Positions 6,703 to 16,790 of a stretch of DNA of 21,062 nucleotides are shown here, piece by piece (positions within the stretch are counted from its first letter, which is position 1; each line of letters begins with the position of its first letter). This DNA comes from an uncultured Opitutia bacterium. Lineage in GTDB: Bacteria > Verrucomicrobiota > Verrucomicrobiia > Opitutales > UBA953. Below the pieces are notes generated by a model. It was not told the DNA's origin, did no database searches, and saw nothing but the letters and a program-made list of their open reading frames with translations. The DNA is taken from the NCBI GenBank assembly GCA_937875975.1, contig CALEEU010000259.1:1-21062 (forward strand). The letters are read 5' to 3'. Both the position numbers and the translations under genes were made by a program.

Positions 6703-7385
6703 CGGACGCGGTCCTCATGGACGAGGCCGGCGCGCATGGAGATGACGCGGTGCGCGCGCTCGGCGACGGAAAGGTCGTGGGTGACCAGCACGACGGTGAT
6801 GCCCTCCTTGATGAGCGATCCAAGGAGATCGAGGATACGGTCGACGTTCTTCACGTCGAGGTTGCCCGTCGGCTCGTCAGCAAAGATGATCGATGGCGAC
6901 CCCACGATGGCCCGGGCAATGGCCACGCGCTGGCGCTCGCCGCCGGAGAGCTGACTCGGGCGATGGTCGAGACGATGCGACATCCCGACGCGCTCCAATG
7001 CGACGGCGGCCGCCGCGGCATTGGCGACCGGGTCGGAGTTCTCGCGATACAGCAATGGCAAGGCCACGTTCTCGAGAACCGTGAGGCGGGGAAGCAGATT
7101 GAAAGACTGGAAGACGAAGCCGACGCGGTTGGAGCGATACCAGGCGCGGAGGTCGGGCTCGAGCTTGGCGACCTCCTGGCCATCGAACACGATGCTGCCT
7201 TCGCTCGGCGTATCCATGAAGCCCAGGATATGCATCAGGGTCGACTTGCCGGAACCCGACGGACCAAGGATGGCGACGAATTCGCCTTTCTGGAAATCGA
7301 GGTCGACGCCTGCGAGCGCATGGACGGTCTCGTCGCCCATGACGTAGGCTTTGCGCAGGCCGCGGATGGCGATGAGCGCAGGCAT
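6699..7385 (-). CDS. MacB/LolD-type ABC transporter ATPase
   Basis: A 228-residue nucleotide-binding subunit with a complete set of motifs: Walker A GPSGSGKST (41-49), Q-loop VFQSFNLLP, signature LSGGERQRVAIARA, Walker B IIFADEPTGNLD and the H-loop LVTHD. The sequence and length match the MacB/LolD/YknY group. ATG at 7385 (MPALIAIRGLRKAY) is chosen over an upstream start at 7436, because the added part overlaps the adaptor gene and looks unlike the family. It lies 1 bp after the adaptor stop and overlaps the permease by 4 bp. Confidence 0.95.
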   Translation of the reverse strand: MPALIAIRGLRKAYVMGDETVHALAGVDLDFQKGEFVAILGPSGSGKSTLMHILGFMDTPSEGSIVFDGQEVAKLEPDLRAWYRSNRVGFVFQSFNLLPRLTVLENVALPLLYRENSDPVANAAAAAVALERVGMSHRLDHRPSQLSGGERQRVAIARAIVGSPSIIFADEPTGNLDVKNVDRILDLLGSLIKEGITVVLVTHDLSVAERAHRVISMRAGLVHEDRVR

Positions 7386-7386
7386 C

Positions 7387-8463
7387 TCAGCGGACGGCGG
7401 CGGGACGGACGAGGCTGACGACGTCGCCCGGCGCAACGCCTTCCTTGACCTGGGACCAGCCGGCGTCGCTGAGACCCAGCTTCACCTGACGGGCGTCCCA
7501 TTCGCCGTTGGCATTACGCACGTACACGAGGCGGTCGGCGCCGTCGATGAAGACGGCCGATACCGGCACGGCGACACAGCCTTTGACGCTATCGACTGTC
7601 ACCGTGACATTGGCGCTGATACCCGGGCGCACGCCCTCGCCAGCCGGGAAGGAAACCTGCGTCGGGAAGACGCGCAGATCGGGGACCTTGAGGTCGGCCG
7701 TACCGAACGGGGTCATGAAGGTGATTTTGCCGGGTTTACGCAGGCTAGGTATGGAATCGAAGGTCACCTGTGCGTCCTTGCCGATATCGACGCGCGTGGC
7801 GGCGAACTCGTTGAGGTTGACGTCGACGCGCAGGATCGAGGTATCGGAGATCGTCATGATGAGCGTGCCGCTGTTGATCGACTGCGCGCCGATGACGATT
7901 TGGCCCTCAAGGATGGTGCAATCGGAGACCTGGCCGTCGTGCGGGGCGCGGATCACCGTCTTGCGGACGTTCTCCGAGGCCTTATCGAGACGGGACTGGG
8001 CGATTTCGCTCTGGAGCTTGGATACCTCGAAGGCCGTCTTGGCATCGAGCATCTCCCGCTCGGAGACGAAGCCCTTGGCACGCAGCGCCTCGGAGCGACG
8101 CAGGTCGCGGGTGACCTTCTCCAGGGTGAACCGCTGCAGCTGGAGGGTGCGGCCAGCCTCGTCCTCATCGGCCTTGGCAAGCACCGGGTCGAGCTCAGCA
8201 AGGATTTGGCCCTTCTTCACCATATCACCCGTCTGGACGTAGAGCTTCTGAAGCTTGCCGCTCACTTCCGCGCGGATGTTGCTATAGATGACAGCACGGA
8301 CGAAGCCCGCGGCCTCGATCGTCTCGCGGATATCGCGCTTCTCGGCCTTGCCTTCGAAGGCGGGGGCGAGCGGCTGACGTCCGGCGCCTTTCTTCCCGGG
8401 CCAGAAGGCGAAAAATAATCCGCCGATGACGGCGATAATGACAAAGGGCTTGAGAAACTTCAT
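7387..8463 (-). CDS. MacA/HlyD-like periplasmic adaptor
   Basis: A 358-residue membrane-fusion protein that joins the inner-membrane transporter to the outer-membrane channel. It has one N-terminal transmembrane anchor (about 5-21), a first lipoyl half (IRAEVSGKLQKLYVQTGDMV, 63-82), an alpha-helical hairpin of about 95-165, a second lipoyl half with the typical IRAPHDGQVSDCTILEGQIV (171-190), then beta-barrel and membrane-proximal domains. Its GTG/ATG context and 4-bp overlap with the preceding tolC-like gene show tight coupling. The helical hairpin is fairly short, as in adaptors that meet TolC tip to tip. The substrate is unknown. Confidence 0.92.
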   Translation of the reverse strand: MKFLKPFVIIAVIGGLFFAFWPGKKGAGRQPLAPAFEGKAEKRDIRETIEAAGFVRAVIYSNIRAEVSGKLQKLYVQTGDMVKKGQILAELDPVLAKADEDEAGRTLQLQRFTLEKVTRDLRRSEALRAKGFVSEREMLDAKTAFEVSKLQSEIAQSRLDKASENVRKTVIRAPHDGQVSDCTILEGQIVIGAQSINSGTLIMTISDTSILRVDVNLNEFAATRVDIGKDAQVTFDSIPSLRKPGKITFMTPFGTADLKVPDLRVFPTQVSFPAGEGVRPGISANVTVTVDSVKGCVAVPVSAVFIDGADRLVYVRNANGEWDARQVKLGLSDAGWSQVKEGVAPGDVVSLVRPAAVR

Positions 8464-10031
8464 GGGGTGACGGTCAGAGGGGGGAGCGGGTCTTCGGAGC
8501 CGAGGCCGCCGCCGATCTTCTGCTCGACGGCGTCCATCGTGAAACCGTGGCGAGCAAGGATGGATCCGTCGAGGCGGGCGACCTTTGCGGAGGCGGCGCG
8601 CGCATCGAGGTGGGACTGCACCCAGTTGAGCTGGGCGGAATCAAGGGCGGCCTGCGCCTGGAGCACGCGAAGGACGTCGGACTGTCCCGCGTCATAGCGC
8701 GCACGCTCGCCTTCGTAGGACTGGCGCTGAAGCTCGAGGGAAGACGTGGCGGCGTCGACGCGGGCCCGGGCGGCTTCGAGCTCACGCCAAGAGGCACGGG
8801 CACCAAAGACGAGGTTCTGGCGAGCGTCGGCAAGTCGGAGTTCGGCCTGGCGGCGGGCGCGATAGGCGGAACGGAGGTTCGCCTCGGCTTCGCGGAAACC
8901 CAGCGGGAAACTCAGCCGGAGTTCGGCATAGTTGTTCCAGCCGGACTGCTGGCGATAGCTGTCGTAGCCCCCGGAGACGCCACCGCCGGTGGCACCGCGG
9001 CCAAAGCGCGAGCTACCCACCGAAAGGTCGAGGCTTGGGTGATCATTCTGTTCGGCCTGAGCGACAGCGGCTTCAGCCTGGACGATATTGGAAAGCTGGA
9101 TGGCCGTGCTGAAATCGAAATCAGCCACCGTCCGGATCCAGGAAGAGAAAGTCTGCGGGGCAGGGACGGCGGAAGTCGGCATCTGCTCGACGAGCAGAGC
9201 CTGCTCGACCGCGGCGGCATCGCCTTGGCCGAGGAGCCGTCGTAGGCTCATCTCCGCGCTGTCGAGGGATTGGCGCGAGTTGAGCACCGAGACGCGCTGG
9301 CTCGAGACGTCGGCCTCGGCCTGGAGCTCTTCAAGCGCCGTCGCGTCGCCGAGCGAGCGCTTGGCGCGAATCTGCGTGAGCAGGGACTCCGCCGAGCGGA
9401 GGCTGGTCTCGCGTAAGAAGACTAGCGTGCGGGCGCCAGCAAGGGACCAATAGGCGACTTCGGCGTCGCGAATCAAGTCAAGCGAGGCCGCGCGCAGCGC
9501 GAGGCGATTACGATAGGCTGCTTGGCGCGACGAGATCAGCGCGCTCAGGTTCACCGCGCGCCACCCGCCGGCGAGGAGCGGTTGCGTGTAGGCGACGTTT
9601 GTGCCGAGCTCGTAAGCTGAAGCCGTTGCGAGGCTGCCCGACTCCGCCCAGGTACGCGTCAGGCCGGCGCCGACGGAGAGCGTGCCGCCCCAGGAAAACT
9701 TCTGGCTCAGCGCCACATCAGAGTCATGCCACCGCGTGGCAGGGAGTCCGCCCGTGAGGTCAGCCACGGAGCGGCTTCCGTTGATGCGATTGGACCAAGC
9801 GAAGGTCGGGTCGAAGATCGACTCGGTGACCTCGACCGCATCCAGGGAGCGGAGGGCGTCCAGGCGGGTGACCGTCAGCCCCAGGTTATGCAACAGGGCA
9901 CGGTCGATGGCCTTTTCCAAGGAAAGGGAGCCTGGCTGGCTGGCCGGGGTGGCCGGCGACGCAGGCACGCCCGACTCGGCGCCACGAAGGGAAGCCGCGG
10001 CCAGGAATGCCAAGGTCAGGACGAGACGCAT
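8460..10031 (-). CDS. TolC-family outer-membrane efflux channel
   Basis: A 523-residue protein with a signal peptide (about 1-18) and two outer-membrane efflux protein repeats rich in long amphipathic helices (for example the AEADVSSQRV and LRSAYRARRQAELRLADARQ segments), with strand regions between. It begins with the family-typical LSLEKAIDRALLHNLGL after the signal. It forms the exit duct of tripartite pumps. It is the first gene of the operon tolC-like, macA-like, ATPase, permease, esterase. The 5' leader (10032-10075) follows the FKBP terminator directly, so the operon probably has its own promoter there, although I cannot point to convincing -35/-10 boxes. A GAGG stands 16 bases before the ATG, too far for a normal ribosome binding site. 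Confidence 0.92.
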   Translation of the reverse strand: MRLVLTLAFLAAASLRGAESGVPASPATPASQPGSLSLEKAIDRALLHNLGLTVTRLDALRSLDAVEVTESIFDPTFAWSNRINGSRSVADLTGGLPATRWHDSDVALSQKFSWGGTLSVGAGLTRTWAESGSLATASAYELGTNVAYTQPLLAGGWRAVNLSALISSRQAAYRNRLALRAASLDLIRDAEVAYWSLAGARTLVFLRETSLRSAESLLTQIRAKRSLGDATALEELQAEADVSSQRVSVLNSRQSLDSAEMSLRRLLGQGDAAAVEQALLVEQMPTSAVPAPQTFSSWIRTVADFDFSTAIQLSNIVQAEAAVAQAEQNDHPSLDLSVGSSRFGRGATGGGVSGGYDSYRQQSGWNNYAELRLSFPLGFREAEANLRSAYRARRQAELRLADARQNLVFGARASWRELEAARARVDAATSSLELQRQSYEGERARYDAGQSDVLRVLQAQAALDSAQLNWVQSHLDARAASAKVARLDGSILARHGFTMDAVEQKIGGGLGSEDPLPPLTVTP

Positions 10032-10075
10032 GAGTTAAGTTAAGTACCTCATAGAGGGGGGTTTGTTCCCACTGC

Positions 10076-10107
10076 AAAACAAAGCGGAGCACCTTTTGGT
10101 GCGCCGC
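10076..10107 (-). terminator. Rho-independent terminator of the carB-FKBP unit
   Basis: On the minus strand GCGGCGCACC pairs with GGTGCTCCGC (10 bp, one mismatch) around an AAAA loop, followed by TTTGTTTT. It starts 23 bp after the FKBP stop and separates this unit from the downstream efflux operon. Confidence 0.85.
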
Positions 10108-10130
10108 GCGGAAAGGACTGGAAACAGCCC

Positions 10131-10877
10131 TTACTTGGCCTTGGAAATCTCGACCAACTCGACCTCGAATTCGAGGACGGACTTGGCGGGGATCGGACCC
10201 TGACCCTGCTCGCCGTAGGCGATAGCGGGCGGGCAATAGAGGACGATCTTGCCGCCGACGCCGATGAGCTGGACGCCTTCGGTCCAGGCCGGGATGACTC
10301 CGCTCAAGGGGAATTCGGTCGGCTCATTATTACGGGTCTTAGTCGAATCGAAGACTTTTCCGTCGACGAGCTTACCTTCGTAGCGGCACTTCACGGTCGA
10401 TTCCTTCGTCGGCTTCACGGCGGAACCCGGAGCGAGAATCTTGTAACGGAGGCCCGAGGCGGTCTTCGTCACCGACTTGTCGGCATCGACCTTAGCGAGG
10501 AATTCGTCGTTCACCTTGCCCCACTTGCCGGCCTTGGCGTTGACACGCTCCTGGAACATGGCATCCGCGCCTTCGCCGAGTTCGGCGGGGTCGAACTTCG
10601 GCTTTTCGCCACGCAGCGCCTGACGCACGCCGGCGAGGAAGAGATCGACCTCCTCGTCCGTGAGATCGAGCTGCGAGTTCACTTGAGGCATGGGGGATTG
10701 GCTGGCGATGGAGAAGCCAAGCATGGTCCAGGCCTGTTTGATTTGATCAGGGGTGAGCGGTTTCACGATTTTTGCGGGGGGAGGAGTGGGGATCGCGGCG
10801 GCGGCGGGTTTCGGCGCATCGGCGGCATGGAGAGATGCGACGGCGACGGCCAGCGCGGCGAGGACGGGGTATTTCAT
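10131..10877 (-). CDS. FKBP-type peptidyl-prolyl isomerase (FkpA/Mip-like)
   Basis: A 248-residue exported protein: signal peptide (about 1-19, cleavage near SLHAAD), a Pro/Ala-rich linker (20-40), an FKBP N-terminal dimerisation-type helical domain (about 45-135) and a C-terminal FKBP domain (about 150-245). FKBP features include YEGKLVDGKVFDST, the PLSGVIPAWTEGVQLIGVGG segment and the AYGEQGQGPIPAKSVLEFEVEL end. It should catalyse proline isomerisation and chaperone folding in the periplasm. It starts 21 bp after carB and shares its terminator. This is the second isomerase of the window; the other is the cyclophilin lipoprotein at 3328. Confidence 0.93.
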   Translation of the reverse strand: MKYPVLAALAVAVASLHAADAPKPAAAAIPTPPPAKIVKPLTPDQIKQAWTMLGFSIASQSPMPQVNSQLDLTDEEVDLFLAGVRQALRGEKPKFDPAELGEGADAMFQERVNAKAGKWGKVNDEFLAKVDADKSVTKTASGLRYKILAPGSAVKPTKESTVKCRYEGKLVDGKVFDSTKTRNNEPTEFPLSGVIPAWTEGVQLIGVGGKIVLYCPPAIAYGEQGQGPIPAKSVLEFEVELVEISKAK

Positions 10878-10898
10878 GGGGAGGGGTTAGTAGCCGAT

Positions 10899-14141
<3,243 letters not shown>

Positions 14142-14260
14142 AGTGTTCCGCGGACTGTCAGCGACCGTCGGAAGGTTGGTCAAGTGGGGACTTCTAACAA
14201 TTGAGGGCGCACCGCGGGAAGGCGCTTGCAGGGTCGTCCCGGGCGGGCATTCATCGGGGC
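14142..14260. promoter_or_regulatory. Divergent intergenic region carB/folB
   Basis: These 119 bp separate the starts of carB (minus) and folB (plus), so both promoters should lie here. An AT-richer stretch around 14190-14203 stands out from the GC-rich surroundings, but I see no convincing -35/-10 pair, operator or riboswitch on either strand. Confidence 0.4.
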
Positions 14261-14623
14261 GTGGACATCATCAGGATAGCTGGCATCAAGTCCTTCGGAC
14301 ACCATGGAGCCCTGCCCGAGGAGAAACGTCTCGGCCAGCGGTTCACCGTCTCCGTGGACCTTGAGGTCGATACCCGTCCAGCGGCTGCCGCCGACGACCT
14401 GAAGCTGACCGTCGATTACGCGAAGGTCATCCGCACCGTGGAAGCCCAGTTGACCGGCCAGCCGGTCTACCTGATCGAGACCCTCGCCCAGCAGATCGCA
14501 GCGCGTATTCTAGGCACTTTCGAGGTGGTCAAGGCCGTCACGGTCGAGGTCAATAAACCCTTCGCCCCGGTGGCCGCCGAATTCGACGCCATTTCGGTGA
14601 AGATTCGCCGCGAGCGGGCGTGA
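14261..14623 (+). CDS. folB: Dihydroneopterin aldolase FolB
   Basis: A 120-residue tunnelling-fold enzyme that cleaves dihydroneopterin to 6-hydroxymethyl-dihydropterin and glycolaldehyde in folate synthesis. Family landmarks are SFGHHGALPEEKRLGQRF (11-28) with conserved Glu at 20-21, DYAKV with Tyr53, LIETLAQQIA with the pterin-binding Glu73, and VNKPFAP with catalytic Lys99. The frame is open to an ATG at 14201, but homology starts at DIIRIAGIKSFG, so GTG at 14261 is the best start and gives the usual length. Its stop overlaps the folK start (GTGA). Confidence 0.93.
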   Translation: MDIIRIAGIKSFGHHGALPEEKRLGQRFTVSVDLEVDTRPAAAADDLKLTVDYAKVIRTVEAQLTGQPVYLIETLAQQIAARILGTFEVVKAVTVEVNKPFAPVAAEFDAISVKIRRERA

Positions 14624-15156
14624 AGGGTGCCCCCCAGCTCACTATCCTTGGCCTAGGCAGCAACCTGGGCGATCGGGCCGATATTATCGGCCAAGCCATC
14701 GAGCTTCTGGGTAAACTCCCTGAAACCCGCATTTTGGCTATTTCAGAGGCCGTCGACTCGGATCCGGTAGGGTATGCCGACCAGCCTAATTTTTTAAACC
14801 TTTGTCTGGCAATTACTTGCGGTTTTAATCCCGACGAACTGCTCGCCCAGACCCTCGCAATCGAGCACCTTCTCGGCCGAGAACGGTCCCCCAATCGTAA
14901 CGGCCCCCGGACCCTGGACATCGACCTGCTCTTCTATGAAGGTGGGGCATGGAATAGCCCAACGGTCACCCTCCCCCACCCTAGGTGGTCTTCCCGTGGG
15001 TTTGTCGTGATTCCCCTAAGGAATCTCCTTCAGGACCCTGTCCTCGCCAAGCACCCCGCCTGGACTTCGCTCGCCGCGGAGGTCCGGTCCCTGTCCGTCG
15101 GAGGCCAAGGCCTCCGCGCATGGCAAGGACCGACCCCCTGGAGCAAGACTCCCTGA
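14620..15156 (+). CDS. folK: HPPK FolK (2-amino-4-hydroxy-6-hydroxymethyl-dihydropteridine diphosphokinase)
   Basis: A 178-residue protein that transfers diphosphate from ATP to 6-hydroxymethyl-dihydropterin, the step after FolB. Motifs are LGLGSNLGDR (10-19), the loop FLNLCLAI (58-65) and the Mg-binding RNGPRTLDIDLLFY (93-106) with D100 and D102, then LPHPRW..RGFVV (118-130). The last 20 or so residues extend beyond the compact E. coli-type enzyme. The start is GTG at 14620, overlapping the folB stop by 4 bp. A stretch at about 14785-14830 is AT-richer than its surroundings. The 3' end overlaps comEC by 37 bp. Confidence 0.95.
   Translation: MKGAPQLTILGLGSNLGDRADIIGQAIELLGKLPETRILAISEAVDSDPVGYADQPNFLNLCLAITCGFNPDELLAQTLAIEHLLGRERSPNRNGPRTLDIDLLFYEGGAWNSPTVTLPHPRWSSRGFVVIPLRNLLQDPVLAKHPAWTSLAAEVRSLSVGGQGLRAWQGPTPWSKTP
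15099..15116 (+). promoter_or_regulatory. Hairpin abutting the comEC start
   Basis: The perfect palindrome CGGAGGCCAAGGCCTCCG can fold as a 7-bp stem with a 4-base loop and ends 3 bases before the comEC ATG, inside the folK 3' coding end. The left arm contains GGAGG, the only Shine-Dalgarno-like word near this start, so the structure could hide it or block ribosome access. It may also be chance within a GC-rich coding sequence. Confidence 0.35.
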
Positions 15157-16754
15157 CCCTCGACCGCTTCGGACACTGTCCGGCGCTCTGGCTCGCCCTT
15201 CCCCTCCTGCTCGGCTGCTCGATCGATGCGGCCACGGGGATCTCTCCCGGCCCTTGGTTGCTCGTGGGTGTGATCGCCGTCGCGGTCGGTTGGTTCAGCC
15301 GACGCCAGGCCACCATCGCCGGAGTCGCGATCGTGATCGCGGGCTCGGCGATCGGCGCGGCGTGGCATCAGCTACGGATGCCGCCGCAGACGCCCGCCAT
15401 CGTCCGCCGACCGTTCGTCGAAATACCGATCCTCGTCGAACGCGCGACGCCACGCAAAGAGGGAGACGGTTGGACCGGACTCGGCTGGATCACCGATCGC
15501 GACGGCAGTCTGTTCCGCCGACGCGTCGCGCTCTCGGTCCGCGGAGTCTGTCCCGCCGAAGGCGTCGAGTTGATGATCTCCGGAGGACTGGTACCTATTT
15601 CCGATAACACAGACGGCTACGACGCCTGGTTACGTTCGCAAGGGGCGACGCTCAAGCTGCGCGGCGGCCGAGTGCTCGGCGAACTCGCTCCGCCGTCGGG
15701 CTTCGCGGTCTGGCGCCAAGCCCAGCAACGCCGGCTGGATGCCTGGCTGCGGACGCTACCATGGAAAGATCCGGATGGTGGCGCCTTGCTGGCCGCCACG
15801 ATGCTCGGGCGGACCGCGCTGCTGCCCGCGGACGCGAAGGAAGCGTTCGCGGCGACCGGCACGCTGCACCTGTTCGCCATCAGCGGCCTACACATCGCCG
15901 GCATGGCCGCAGCCTTGCTCTGGCTAGCGAAGCGGGCACGCCTGCCAGAACTCCCCTCGGGCTTGGTCATCCTGGTGCTACTCTGGCTGTACGTGCAGGT
16001 GACGGGTGCGTCACCGTCTTCGGTACGCGCTTGGATCATGGCGGCGTTCCTCTGGGGTGGACACGCGAGTGGGCGCGATACGCCGCCCTTGCAGTCCCTC
16101 GCGCTGGCCTGCGCGGTCACGCTCATCCTCTCGCCCGAAGCCTGCACCGACGCCGGCTTCCAATTGAGTTATGCGGCGGTGCTCGGAATCATCGCGGCCG
16201 GCGGGCCGGCGGCACATCTCTGCGGGCAGCCGACGGATGAAGAGCGCCTGACGCCAGCCGAAGCTCAGACCTCGATGCAGAAACTGCGTTGGCGTACACG
16301 TAAATTCCTGCTGGGCGGCCTGTGCGTCTCGCTTACGGCTACGATTGCGGGCGTGCCACTCACGCTGGGACTCTTCGGGTCGGCGAGCTGGGGCGGCGTC
16401 TTCGTGAACCTCGTGCTCGTACCACTCTCGGAGATTCCGTTGATGCTCGGGATGGCTTCAGTCGCATGTAGCGTGAGCGATTGGCTCGCGTGGCCGGCGA
16501 CGTGGCTCAACGGCCTCGCGGCCGCGCTGCTCCACCTCATGACCTGGATCGCGCAGGTGTGTGCGCTCGTGCCATCGATCAATCTGGAGCTCGCCCTCCC
16601 GTATCGCTGGCTCGGCCCGCTCGGTGGCGCACTCCTGTCCGCGACGTTCCTGACTCAGGCCCAATCCAAAAGCCTATTACGCCTGCTCGGAGTTCCCGCC
16701 ATGGTCTTGGCGGGCTGGCTGATTCTCGTCTTTCTTCTGCGCGCCTTATCCTGA
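15120..16754 (+). CDS. comEC: ComEC/Rec2-family DNA-uptake channel (short form)
   Basis: A 544-residue polytopic inner-membrane protein. Transmembrane segments lie near the N-terminus (about 22-60 and 66-82), followed by an extracytoplasmic OB-like region (about 95-190) and the Competence domain with the hallmark GTLHLFAISGLHIAGMAAAL (247-266) preceded by ATMLGRTALLPADAKEAF. Several further helices run to the C-terminus. ComEC forms the channel that takes single-stranded DNA across the inner membrane during natural transformation. The protein ends after the last helices: the C-terminal metallo-beta-lactamase-like domain of Bacillus-type ComEC (about 776 residues) is absent. ATG at 15120 is chosen because it precedes the first hydrophobic segment; the open frame from 14985 lies antigenically meaningless inside folK. 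Confidence 0.88.
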   Translation: MARTDPLEQDSLTLDRFGHCPALWLALPLLLGCSIDAATGISPGPWLLVGVIAVAVGWFSRRQATIAGVAIVIAGSAIGAAWHQLRMPPQTPAIVRRPFVEIPILVERATPRKEGDGWTGLGWITDRDGSLFRRRVALSVRGVCPAEGVELMISGGLVPISDNTDGYDAWLRSQGATLKLRGGRVLGELAPPSGFAVWRQAQQRRLDAWLRTLPWKDPDGGALLAATMLGRTALLPADAKEAFAATGTLHLFAISGLHIAGMAAALLWLAKRARLPELPSGLVILVLLWLYVQVTGASPSSVRAWIMAAFLWGGHASGRDTPPLQSLALACAVTLILSPEACTDAGFQLSYAAVLGIIAAGGPAAHLCGQPTDEERLTPAEAQTSMQKLRWRTRKFLLGGLCVSLTATIAGVPLTLGLFGSASWGGVFVNLVLVPLSEIPLMLGMASVACSVSDWLAWPATWLNGLAAALLHLMTWIAQVCALVPSINLELALPYRWLGPLGGALLSATFLTQAQSKSLLRLLGVPAMVLAGWLILVFLLRALS

Positions 16755-16790
16755 CCTTGCCAGCCTCCGGCCAGCGGGAAAAGTCCAAGC

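Noticed and set aside
8467..10043. Several plus-strand open frames opposite the TolC-like gene
   Set aside because: All are shadows with no signal peptides or domains; the minus-strand gene has a signal peptide and TolC-family structure.
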